Positions 1 through 7,158 of a DNA stretch of 7,571 bases are shown one piece after another. Each line of letters starts with the position of its first letter. The first letter of the stretch is position 1. The stretch is taken from NCBI GenBank assembly GCA_029941095.1, contig JAPYRO010000059.1, positions 1 to 7,571 of the forward strand, in the 5' to 3' direction. Position numbers and translations under genes: made by a program. This DNA comes from Dehalococcoidia bacterium (GTDB lineage Bacteria > Chloroflexota > Dehalococcoidia > UBA6926). The notes beneath the pieces were generated by a model. It was given only the letters and a program-made list of their open reading frames with translations, was not told the DNA's origin and did no database searches.

Positions 1-1
1 A

Positions 2-277
2 TTCTCATCTGGTAAACAACAAAGATCGTTCCATAATTTGGTTAAGGATGCATGGGTAGAATCAGGGTTACAAGCACTACCAATGCCACTGCAAGGAATA
101 TTGATGGAGCCAATGACCCAAGCTGCAAAGGCCATAGGCCGCTGGGATCTTGTCGGTAACCCTTCTGGGCAAGTAAGTGGTATGTTGACAGAACGGCGCC
201 CTGCTAAAGATATTCTAATGGATATGGTTGAAGAAGCAGAAGACACCATCGAATCCATGCAGCAAAACCTTAAATAG
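2..277 (+). CDS. Nitronate monooxygenase-like FMN enzyme, C-terminal fragment
   Basis: The frame is open to the left edge, so only the last 91 residues are present and the true start lies outside; a TTG at 38 is an internal codon, not a convincing start. The visible part fits the C-terminal tail of the nitronate monooxygenase / 2-nitropropane dioxygenase family: an Arg-Ser-Phe-His-Asn segment, a 'LPMPLQGILMEPM' stretch, then the family-like 'GQVSGMLTERRPAKDIL' followed by an acidic helix (MVEEAEDTIESM). Such enzymes are cytoplasmic FMN-dependent TIM-barrel proteins that oxidise alkyl nitronates; the related FabK enoyl-ACP reductases share the fold, so the substrate cannot be settled. The flavin- and substrate-binding core is off the window. 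The gene ends with tandem stops (TAG then TGA) and converges on the transporter gene 53 bases away. Confidence 0.7.
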   Translation, partial: FSSGKQQRSFHNLVKDAWVESGLQALPMPLQGILMEPMTQAAKAIGRWDLVGNPSGQVSGMLTERRPAKDILMDMVEEAEDTIESMQQNLK

Positions 278-330
278 TGAATTAGGCTAAATCAAGTACA
301 AGGGTGCCTACTTAGACAATAAAGGTTTGG
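278..330. other. Convergent intergenic region without a visible terminator
   Basis: These 53 bases separate two genes that converge. I find no GC-rich stem with a T run for either strand, only a weak bulged stem at 294-313 (AAGTA pairing with TACTT). Termination may be Rho-dependent, or transcripts may overlap. Confidence 0.4.
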
Positions 331-1119
331 CTAAATAATCCCTGCACCCAAACTTAAACCTATTGAGACGAGCATAACGCCAACTAATAGTCTGACTTTT
401 TCCATGGTTACTTTTTGCACGAATTTAGCGCTAGTATAAGTTCCGAGGAACGCAGCTACTGTCGCTACTAAGACCAAGCTAATACTATTTCCTTCAGAAA
501 CAGCCGAAAAATCATCTGAGAAAAATGTAATTCCGTAAACTATGATTCTGGATATATCGACTATCATTGCACAAACAGCAGTAGTTCCAACAAATGAACC
601 TGTATCAAGTCCTGTCTTAGCTAAGACGGCAGATCGGAGAGCACCTTGGTGGCCCGAAAGGCCTCCAAAAAAACCAGACACACCCCCGCCAACTGGGATG
701 AATTTTCTGGGTAATTCTATTTTTCGCAAAGCGGGTATCAGCTCAAATGCCGCAAACAATAGAATTAGAATTGCTATAACTAAATTCAAGGTAGTAATGC
801 TAAAATCATTTCCTCCAAGACTGTAATTACCCAAAGGAGCAACATCCGAAATTTGTACCAAAAGTAATGCACCAAAAACCGCCATCACTGCCGCTGGAAG
901 CCCGAAAAGAAGCACTGTTTTTAAATCTGCATTTTTCCCAACAATGATTATCTTAAAAAAGTTATTCGCAAGGTGAACAAACGCCGTAGAAGCAACAGCC
1001 ACAGGTATTGGGAAAAACAATGCAAAAATTGGCATTAATAGAGTCCCGAGGCCAAAACCAGAGTAAAGAGCAAGCCCTGATACTAATAAAGCGGCTAATG
1101 CTACAGCAACGTAATCCAA
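331..1119 (-). CDS. TauE/SafE (TSUP) family membrane permease
   Basis: This 262-residue, strongly hydrophobic protein has the two-repeat layout of the TauE/SafE family (4-toluene sulfonate uptake permease superfamily), whose characterised members export sulfite or move small organosulfur compounds and organic anions. The first repeat carries 'SGFGLGTLLMP' (residues 20-30). The second carries the glycine-rich 'GGGVSGFFGGLSGHQGA' (144-160), which is typical of the family. I count about seven to eight membrane segments, roughly at 4-25, 31-50, 67-90, 109-130, 140-160, 175-198, 212-228 and 242-262. Length is normal for the family. The start is TTG: an AAGGAG ribosome site lies 8 bases upstream and in-frame TAG-TAA stops lie just before it, while the next Met is residue 29. 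It follows pyrK by 76 bases on the same strand and may be read through from the pyr operon. The substrate is unknown. Confidence 0.85.
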   Translation of the reverse strand: MDYVAVALAALLVSGLALYSGFGLGTLLMPIFALFFPIPVAVASTAFVHLANNFFKIIIVGKNADLKTVLLFGLPAAVMAVFGALLLVQISDVAPLGNYSLGGNDFSITTLNLVIAILILLFAAFELIPALRKIELPRKFIPVGGGVSGFFGGLSGHQGALRSAVLAKTGLDTGSFVGTTAVCAMIVDISRIIVYGITFFSDDFSAVSEGNSISLVLVATVAAFLGTYTSAKFVQKVTMEKVRLLVGVMLVSIGLSLGAGII

Positions 1120-1127
1120 TGTACTTT

Positions 1128-1133
1128 CTCCTT
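1128..1133 (-). promoter_or_regulatory. Ribosome binding site AAGGAG deciding the TTG start of the permease gene
   Basis: On the minus strand AAGGAG sits 8 bases before the TTG at 1119-1117. Two in-frame stops (TAG TAA) come immediately before this site, so the reading frame cannot start further upstream. The next possible Met would delete the first membrane helix. Confidence 0.8.
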
Positions 1134-1195
1134 ACTAATCATTTAAGATCTAGAACAACAGTATAACTATAAATATCAAATCATTGAAGTTCCTA

Positions 1196-1996
1196 TTATG
1201 GTGTGTATTGGGATTCCCATATCACCTCTCTTAGATTAAAAGCTGGTCCGTCAACGCAAATGAGCTTAGTCCCTGAATCAGTATCTACTACGCATCCTTT
1301 GCATAACCCTATACCGCAAGCCATCTGGCTCTCGAGAAGACCGATTGTATCGACTGCGAGCATTCCATCAGTTCTCATCTGGGATAGGGCTTCTAACATC
1401 GGAAGAGGACCACAAGCGTAAATAATATCGGCATTTTCCTGAACTTGCGATACGAGATGGGTTATTGGAGCTCTAATTCCTGCTGAACCATCATCTGTTG
1501 CTGTCATTTCTATAACCCCTTCAGGTAACAACTGAGTCGGATACAATCTGTAGGAATTACGGGCTCCAGACAGAAGGGTGATTTTCAAATTTCGTTCTGA
1601 AGCTACATCCATCAACGCTGTTAATGAAGCTATACCAAGACCACCAGATACGAAAACTATATTTTCAACAGATGAATCAATTTCTATGGGTTTACCTAAG
1701 GGACCAATAACATCAATAACATCCCCAGCAGTGGCCTTGGATAAAGCAAGGGTACCTTTACCTACCACTTGAAAAAGGATTGATAACTGGCCTTCTTTAA
1801 TATTAGTTCGGTGCACAGCAAGAGGGCGGCGTAAAAATAAATTCTCGGTACTCGCTATCCCAACATTACAATCAACCATCAGGAATTGGCCTGGCTTGGA
1901 CTCATTCGCTAGCTGAGGTGATTGGAACACAAGTCTAAATAACCCCATAGCTACTTCTTTCAAAGAGATTATCTTTAATTGATAATGGTGATTCAT
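1196..1996 (-). CDS. pyrK: Dihydroorotate dehydrogenase electron transfer subunit (PyrK)
   Basis: This 266-residue protein is the FAD and [2Fe-2S] subunit of type 1B dihydroorotate dehydrogenase. It passes electrons from the PyrD flavin to NAD+ during dihydroorotate oxidation in the cytoplasm. The N-terminal ferredoxin-reductase FAD domain shows 'PGQFLMVD' (35-42), 'FLRRPLAV' (54-61) and 'VGKGT' (78-82). The NAD(P)-binding domain shows 'VSGGLGIA' (116-123) and 'YACGPLPML' (193-201). The C-terminal cluster motif 'ESQMACGIGLCKGCVV' gives Cys227, Cys232 and Cys235, and Cys247 in 'LICVDGPAF' is the fourth ligand, so the iron-sulfur site is complete. Length is normal. The ATG overlaps the carB stop as ATGA, pointing to translational coupling; only a weak GGCAGG lies upstream. 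The pyrD partner does not follow; the next gene is a permease. Other members of this reductase family exist, but the pyr context and the cysteine motif favour PyrK. Confidence 0.93.
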   Translation of the reverse strand: MNHHYQLKIISLKEVAMGLFRLVFQSPQLANESKPGQFLMVDCNVGIASTENLFLRRPLAVHRTNIKEGQLSILFQVVGKGTLALSKATAGDVIDVIGPLGKPIEIDSSVENIVFVSGGLGIASLTALMDVASERNLKITLLSGARNSYRLYPTQLLPEGVIEMTATDDGSAGIRAPITHLVSQVQENADIIYACGPLPMLEALSQMRTDGMLAVDTIGLLESQMACGIGLCKGCVVDTDSGTKLICVDGPAFNLREVIWESQYTP

Positions 1997-4900
1997 TCAA
2001 TGCCTGCCACATACTCTGATAATCGCCTGATATTATAGTCCGCTCTGCTTTGAGCATCAGTAACAGCATCAACCGCAACTCTAAACGTATCCAAACTTGT
2101 ATAGCAAGGAATACCAGACTCTGTAGCGGCTCGTCTAATCTCAAATCCATCTCTTAAAGGTGTTCTTTGACCAGACATAGTATTAACCACCGCGTGAACC
2201 ATACCTTCTTTAATTAGCTGCACGGTATTAATGGAGCCCTCTTCACTATACTTTTTTGGTATACCCTCGATGGGTATATCCATTTCTTTTAGTGCTTCTG
2301 CAGTGCCTTGAGTAGCATATACTTTATAACCCGAGGTTATTAATTTCTGGGTGATCTCGGCGGCTTCATTTTTATCACGATCTGAAACTGTAACCAAAAC
2401 ACTCCCAATAATCGGCATCATTAAATTGGCAGCTTGTAGAGCTTTAAAAAGTGCTCTTGATAAAGAGGTGTCAACTCCCATCACCTCACCGGTAGATTTC
2501 ATTTCAGGGCCCAGGTAGGTATCTGCTCCACTTAATTTCGCCATAGACGAGACGGGAGCTTTCACAGCAACAAGGCTCTTTTTGGGGAAAAGACCACTTT
2601 TGTACCCCATGCTCTCCAGCGTCTTTCCAAGAGTTATCTTCGATGCTAGTTTAACCATTGGAACACCAGTAATCTTTGATATAAATGGAATGGTACGGCT
2701 GGATCGAACGTTTACTTCTAGGACGTACACTGTAGGGGCATTAGATTCTCTATCCTCCTCTTGGTTTTGCATAATTACAAATTGAATATTCATTAACCCT
2801 TTAATTCCAAAAGACCTTCCTAATAAGAGAGTATGGTCTACAACCATCTTCTCTTCCTCTAACGTTAATGTGGGCGCAGGGTAAACTGCCATAGAGTCAC
2901 CGCTATGAACACCCGCGCGTTCTATATGTTCCATTATCCCTGGGATTAGAACGTCCTCACCATCAGATACTGCGTCAACCTCTATTTCTTTTCCTTCGAG
3001 ATATTTATCTACTTGGATAGGATGATTAGAGTCGAATTCAACAGTAGCGTTGTTGACATATTGAATGAATTCTTCAGGGCTGTACACAATTTCCATAGCA
3101 CGACCACCCAAAACATAGCTTGGCCTTAACAAGACTGGGTAACCTATCACTTCGGCAACGGATAAACCCTCTTCAATGGATGTCACACCTGCCCCAGGAG
3201 GCCTAGGTATCCCAATTCTGGTAACAAATTCGTCAAATGTCTGTCTATTTTCAGCTAGATCCACAACATCTGGTGGAGTTCCTATAATTTTATAATTTCG
3301 TCTGTGCAATGGCCCGATCAAGTTAATAGCTGTTTGGCCACCAAACTGAGCAACAAAATTAATTCGTGGATTATCGATAGAATCATCAGATTTAGATTCG
3401 TTATCTATGACGCTGGCAACTCCTTCTTCATCTAAGGGTTCAAAATATAACCGTGTCGATGTATCAAAATCCGTAGAGACAGTCTCCGGATTTGAATTGA
3501 TCATTATGCTTGATATTCCTTCTTCCTGGAGAGCCCAAGCAGCGTGAACAGAACAATAATCAAATTCTATCCCTTGCCCAATTCGTGTGGGGCCACTACC
3601 AATTACAAGAGTGGAAAATCCATCTAAAGGGATAGCTTCGTTCTCGTCCTCGTAAGTGCTGTAAAAATAAGGTGTATACGCCTCAAATTCAGCAGCACAG
3701 GTGTCAACCATCTTGTAAACGGGCTTGATATTCCACTCATTTCTTAATTCCCTCACTTGCTCCGGTAGTCGATCGGCAAGAGTAGCAATTTGGGGATCAG
3801 AAAAACCCAGACGCTTTGATTGCTTTAGCAATCTAGGTGTTATTGCTTCCGATAATAACCGTTGCTCCATTAATAAAATATTGTTCATTTTTCTGATAAA
3901 CCAAGGATCTATAGCCGTATGAACAGCTAAATCGTCGACATCGGCTCCTCTTCTTAAAGCTGCCATAATCGCCCATACTCGCAGATCATTGGGTTGAAGA
4001 GGTAATGAATAGAAGTCGCCCGAAACAGGATTATCATTCCATTTATTATCTTCCCACAATAAATTATCCCCCGGAGCTTCCATCGAGCGAACAGCTTTCT
4101 GCAGAGCTGCTTCAAATGAGCGGTCGATCGCCATAACCTCTCCAGTAGCCTTCATCTGAGTACCTAAATTCCTATCTGCTGAAGCAAATTTATCGAAAGG
4201 CCACCTTGGGATTTTGACAACAATATAGTCTAATGCTGGTTCGAATGCTGCCGTTGTCGTCTGAGTTACAGCATTAGATATTTCATCTAATCTTTTTCCA
4301 ATTGCGATCTTCGCTGCGACCCTGGCTATAGGATAGCCTGTTGCTTTTGAAGCTAAAGCTGATGAACGGCTTACCCTGGGATTCACCTCGATCACATAGT
4401 ATGAAGATTCCGCGTAGCCCGCATTATCCCCTTGCCCTGCTATTAAACTGCTAGGCTCTAAAGCTAATTGGACATTACATCCGCCTTCTATCCCCAATTT
4501 CCTAATTATCTTCAAGCTTGCGGAACGTAGCATTTGATATTCTTTATCAGTCAAAGTCTGAGAAGGAGCAACAACTATACTATCGCCAGTATGGACTCCC
4601 ATTGAATCAAAATTCTCCATGTTACAAACGGTAATACATATATCTGAGGAATCACGCATTACCTCATATTCAATTTCTTTCCAACCAAGCAAACTTTTCT
4701 CTACTAGAACTTGATTAATGGGGCTGTGGGATAACCCAGTTCGAATATATTGATTTAATTCCTCGGGTGTACGTGCAATCCCGCCCCCAGTTCCCCCCAA
4801 TGTATAAGCAGGTCTAATCACTAATGGCAATCCAACTTTATCCATAAATTTTTGGCCCTGTCCTAATGAAGTCACAATTTGGCTTTCGGGAACGGGTTCA

Positions 4901-5313
4901 CCAATCTCAATCATTATTTCTCGAAAGAGTTCTCGGTCTTCGGCTTTCCTAATAGTTTCTAAAGGTGTACCAAGCATTTCCACGCCATATTTCTCTAAAA
5001 TACCTGCATCTGCAAGCTCCACTGCGAGATTTAGTGCAGTCTGGCCACCAAGAGTTGGAAGTAAACCATCGGGTCTTTCTCTTTCAATAATCCTAGATAA
5101 AGAGTCAACAGTTAAAGGCTCTATATATACGATGTCCGCGATTTCCTCATCGGTCATTATTGTAGCTGGATTTGAATTCACTAATATAGACGTAACCCCT
5201 TCTTCTCGAAGGGCTTTACACGCCTGAGTTCCCGCATAATCAAACTCAGCGGCTTGGCCGATTACAATTGGTCCGGACCCAATAACAAGTACCTTGGATG
5301 GTTTATTAGTCAT
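1993..5313 (-). CDS. carB: Carbamoyl-phosphate synthase large subunit
   Basis: The 1106-residue synthetase subunit makes carbamoyl phosphate from bicarbonate, two ATP and ammonia channelled from CarA. It has the internal duplication of the family. The first ATP-grasp half (about 1-400) has 'GSGPIVIGQAAEFDYAG' (12-28), 'GGQTALNL' (89-96), Arg127, Arg167 and metal-ligand candidates Gln282, Glu309 and Asn311. An oligomerisation-type linker (about 401-555) follows. The second half (about 556-950) has 'GSGPTRIGQGIEFDYC' (572-587), 'FGGQTAIN' (657-664), Gln844, Glu866 and Asn868. An MGS-like allosteric domain (about 965-1106) carries 'ATQGTAEAL' and 'VVNTMSGQ'. It is somewhat longer than the usual ~1070 residues because of extra loops near 284-305, 638-650 and 847-861. 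The second half reads NVR where bacteria usually have NPR. The ATG directly follows an in-frame TAG, which fixes the start, but no clear ribosome site is visible. Its stop overlaps the pyrK start. Confidence 0.98.
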   Translation of the reverse strand: MTNKPSKVLVIGSGPIVIGQAAEFDYAGTQACKALREEGVTSILVNSNPATIMTDEEIADIVYIEPLTVDSLSRIIERERPDGLLPTLGGQTALNLAVELADAGILEKYGVEMLGTPLETIRKAEDRELFREIMIEIGEPVPESQIVTSLGQGQKFMDKVGLPLVIRPAYTLGGTGGGIARTPEELNQYIRTGLSHSPINQVLVEKSLLGWKEIEYEVMRDSSDICITVCNMENFDSMGVHTGDSIVVAPSQTLTDKEYQMLRSASLKIIRKLGIEGGCNVQLALEPSSLIAGQGDNAGYAESSYYVIEVNPRVSRSSALASKATGYPIARVAAKIAIGKRLDEISNAVTQTTTAAFEPALDYIVVKIPRWPFDKFASADRNLGTQMKATGEVMAIDRSFEAALQKAVRSMEAPGDNLLWEDNKWNDNPVSGDFYSLPLQPNDLRVWAIMAALRRGADVDDLAVHTAIDPWFIRKMNNILLMEQRLLSEAITPRLLKQSKRLGFSDPQIATLADRLPEQVRELRNEWNIKPVYKMVDTCAAEFEAYTPYFYSTYEDENEAIPLDGFSTLVIGSGPTRIGQGIEFDYCSVHAAWALQEEGISSIMINSNPETVSTDFDTSTRLYFEPLDEEGVASVIDNESKSDDSIDNPRINFVAQFGGQTAINLIGPLHRRNYKIIGTPPDVVDLAENRQTFDEFVTRIGIPRPPGAGVTSIEEGLSVAEVIGYPVLLRPSYVLGGRAMEIVYSPEEFIQYVNNATVEFDSNHPIQVDKYLEGKEIEVDAVSDGEDVLIPGIMEHIERAGVHSGDSMAVYPAPTLTLEEEKMVVDHTLLLGRSFGIKGLMNIQFVIMQNQEEDRESNAPTVYVLEVNVRSSRTIPFISKITGVPMVKLASKITLGKTLESMGYKSGLFPKKSLVAVKAPVSSMAKLSGADTYLGPEMKSTGEVMGVDTSLSRALFKALQAANLMMPIIGSVLVTVSDRDKNEAAEITQKLITSGYKVYATQGTAEALKEMDIPIEGIPKKYSEEGSINTVQLIKEGMVHAVVNTMSGQRTPLRDGFEIRRAATESGIPCYTSLDTFRVAVDAVTDAQSRADYNIRRLSEYVAGIE

Positions 5314-5375
5314 CTAAATTTTTCGTCACATATTCTATTATTAAAACAATTTCTGAATACAAATTACGAATACCT

Positions 5376-5942
5376 TTACAAGACCTCTGGGCCTGCTACG
5401 AGAATCCAAAAAGCGATCCATGTAGTGATAAAAAATACCGGAAGCAAATTCCAAGCAATTTCCTCTTTTGGCAATAATCCTAGCTTCAATCCAGCACCAG
5501 ATGATCGTAGAAAATCTGCAAGATCTGCTCTTAATTCCTGGTCATCAGCTGCTTCCTCTTGAACAATATCTTGCAAAGCACCACCTTTAGCTCGAATTCT
5601 GGAAACTGCCATATAGATTTCCATTCTCATACCAAGGCTTTTCTCTATTTCTCTTTTCCTATGTTGCACAACTCTCAGTGAACTAAGCATCTGCCTAAGT
5701 AATCCCCACCAAATAATGGTCAAAATAATAGCAATTACGCTAACGAAAGTGACAATTGGGAGTTTGAGTTCGCTTTGGCCTAAACCATTTGGCAAAAACG
5801 TAATTCCAAGCATAGAAAGGGTTATTAATACCAAACTTGATAACCATATCCATTGGTGTTGATGTGTCCAAAAAGAATCAAGGATTTCGTACTCGATTAG
5901 CAGAACCTGCCTTTGTGAAGGTTCTGCTCCCTGGGTCGCCAT
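5376..5942 (-). CDS. Uncharacterised three-helix membrane protein between carA and carB
   Basis: I do not recognise this 188-residue protein. It has three clear membrane segments: about 32-50 (starting WIWLSSLVLITL), 62-82 (PIVTFVSVIAIILTIIWWG) and 165-184 (NLLPVFFITTWIAFWILV). There is no signal peptide. A Trp/His-rich stretch (FWTHQHQWIW, 24-33) leads into helix 1. A hydrophilic region of about 80 residues lies between helices 2 and 3: first basic (HRKREIEKSLGMRMEIY, 94-110), then acidic (QEEAADDQELRADLADF, 128-144). By the positive-inside rule the N-terminus and this region should be cytoplasmic and the short C-terminus outside. A strong AGGAGG site 7 bases upstream and good coding continuity argue that it is real. 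It lies 91 bases after carA and 62 before carB, on the same strand. No function can be assigned; the placement alone does not prove a role in pyrimidine synthesis. Confidence 0.85.
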   Translation of the reverse strand: MATQGAEPSQRQVLLIEYEILDSFWTHQHQWIWLSSLVLITLSMLGITFLPNGLGQSELKLPIVTFVSVIAIILTIIWWGLLRQMLSSLRVVQHRKREIEKSLGMRMEIYMAVSRIRAKGGALQDIVQEEAADDQELRADLADFLRSSGAGLKLGLLPKEEIAWNLLPVFFITTWIAFWILVAGPEVL

Positions 5943-5949
5943 CTGGGTA

Positions 5950-5955
5950 CCTCCT
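5950..5955 (-). promoter_or_regulatory. Strong ribosome binding site AGGAGG of the unknown membrane protein
   Basis: On the minus strand AGGAGG lies 7 bases before the ATG at 5942-5940, a near-ideal Shine-Dalgarno. It is the strongest translation signal in the window and supports the reality and start of the unrecognised gene. Confidence 0.8.
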
Positions 5956-5999
5956 AAAACTATTCTGGTTTTACATTTGAAATGAATTAGTCAAGAATC

Positions 6000-6015
6000 T
6001 TATTATAGATAATAA
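6000..6015. repeat. Perfect AT-only inverted repeat in the carA to membrane-protein gap
   Basis: Two 7-base arms are exactly complementary around a 2-base centre (TTATTAT, centre, ATAATAA). The dyad lies 18 bases after the carA stop. It is not a rho-independent terminator because it has no G/C stem and no following T run. Read on the minus strand, its second half contains TATAAT (6007-6002), a perfect -10 hexamer, although no good -35 is found 16-18 bases upstream (AGAGTT at 17). It could be an operator-like site, a weak internal promoter for the downstream genes, or chance in AT-rich DNA. Confidence 0.4.
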
Positions 6016-6033
6016 ACCAAAACTAACTCTATT

Positions 6034-7158
6034 CTAACTAATTTTATCAATCAAGTTAAGAAATCTATCAAAAATGAACTCATTCTCCAGTGGGCCAGGT
6101 GAAGCTTCAGAATGATATTGGATTGTTAACAATGGCAGAGTAGTATGTTCAAGGCCTTCTACAGTTCCATCATTAAGGTTTATCTGGCTAATTTTAAGAT
6201 CTGAAGGTAATGAGTCGACTTCAACAGCGTATCCATGGTTTTGGGCAGTCATCCTAACCATATTTGTAGACAAATCTTTGACGGGATGATTGCCTCCCCT
6301 GTGACCAAATTTTAGTTTGTAAGTTTCGGCTCCAAGAGCACGCGCGGCTACTTGATGCCCCAAACAAATACCTAAAACTGGAACATTCTCAACTAACTGC
6401 TTGGCGACCTCAACAATGTCGTCAAGGTACCTAGGGTCTCCTGGCCCAGGTGATAATAAAACTCCGTCTGGATTTAAATGCATAATGCTCGTGAAATCTG
6501 TTGAACTCGGTACAACGGTCACTCTACAGCCTCGGCTTTTTAATAACCTCAGTATGTTGAATTTAACTCCTTGATCTAGAACAACAATATGGAAAGATTC
6601 TTCGCCCTCTATTTCTCCATCTTCTATGGGCCAAGAGTAAGGTTCGATCGCCGAAACTCCTCTAACCAGGTTCTGATCTTCATAGTTAGGAACATCATTC
6701 AATTTTCTTTTTGCTTCACTTATATCACCATTTTGTGTGATTAAACCCATCATCACTCCATGACTCCGAATACGACGGGTCAACGCCCTCGTGTCGATGC
6801 CATGAATTGCCGGTATCGATTGGGACGTCAAATACTCGTCCAAAGTCAAATTTGAATAGCGATTGCTTGGGAATTCACAATGCTCTCTAACCACGAAACC
6901 ATTAACTTTAATACCAGACGATTCAATATCTCTATTATTAATTCCGTAATTCCCTTGTAAAGGATAAGTGGGAACTAAAATTTGCCCAGAATAAGAAGGA
7001 TCTGTAAGCATTTCTTGATAACCCGACATAGAGGTATTAAAAACTACTTCGCCAAATGCTTCTTGATTGGAAGCACCAAACCCATAGCCTTGAAAAACGG
7101 TCCCATCATGTAAAATCAAGAATGCCGGAATACTATGATCATCTAGGTCTAAATCCAT
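6034..7158 (-). CDS. carA: Carbamoyl-phosphate synthase small (glutaminase) subunit
   Basis: This 374-residue amidotransferase subunit hydrolyses glutamine and feeds ammonia to CarB for carbamoyl phosphate. The N-terminal CarA-specific domain shows 'GEVVFNTSMSGYQEMLTDPSY' split over 36-56 and 'IDTRALTRRIR' (121-131). The C-terminal class I glutaminase domain (about 188-374) shows 'LLSPGPGDP' (234-242), the nucleophile elbow 'GICLGHQ' with Cys265, 'FGHRGGNHPV' (285-293), 'QNHGYAV' (306-312) and 'YHSEASPGP' with His349 and Glu351, so the Cys-His-Glu triad is intact. Length matches the family. Its ATG shares one base with the pyrC stop (TAATG), and an AAAGG-type ribosome site lies inside the end of pyrC, so translation is probably coupled. 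Its partner carB is not the next gene: an unknown membrane-protein gene separates them. Confidence 0.98.
   Translation of the reverse strand: MDLDLDDHSIPAFLILHDGTVFQGYGFGASNQEAFGEVVFNTSMSGYQEMLTDPSYSGQILVPTYPLQGNYGINNRDIESSGIKVNGFVVREHCEFPSNRYSNLTLDEYLTSQSIPAIHGIDTRALTRRIRSHGVMMGLITQNGDISEAKRKLNDVPNYEDQNLVRGVSAIEPYSWPIEDGEIEGEESFHIVVLDQGVKFNILRLLKSRGCRVTVVPSSTDFTSIMHLNPDGVLLSPGPGDPRYLDDIVEVAKQLVENVPVLGICLGHQVAARALGAETYKLKFGHRGGNHPVKDLSTNMVRMTAQNHGYAVEVDSLPSDLKISQINLNDGTVEGLEHTTLPLLTIQYHSEASPGPLENEFIFDRFLNLIDKIS

Noticed and set aside
294..313. Possible hairpin between the convergent genes
   Set aside because: The stem is only five A/T-rich pairs plus two pairs after a three-base bulge, with no T run, so it is too weak to call a terminator.
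285..336. Direct repeat GGCTAAAT at 285-292 and 329-336
   Set aside because: Eight bases in two copies, one overlapping the permease stop codon, is likely chance and has no att-site or transposon context.
542..826. Plus-strand open frame of 94 codons
   Set aside because: It is antisense to the permease gene; the proline/alanine-rich translation mirrors the glycine-rich membrane protein on the other strand.
1160..1188. Possible promoter for the permease gene (TATACT at 1165-1160 on the minus strand)
   Set aside because: The hexamer 17 bases upstream is TTCAAT, a poor -35 match, and another TTGATA is only 8 bases away; not strong enough to call in AT-rich DNA.
1935..2150. Minus-strand open frame of 71 codons spanning the carB/pyrK junction
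   Set aside because: It is an alternate frame of the carB 3' end and pyrK 5' end, both of which match their families through this region.
1993..5313. Possible split or frameshifted carB
   Set aside because: The 1106-residue frame is continuous, with both ATP-grasp halves and the allosteric domain intact.
5254..5562. Plus-strand open frame of 102 codons across the carB start and the membrane-gene end
   Set aside because: It lies antisense to two well-supported genes, has low-complexity polar composition and no family resemblance.
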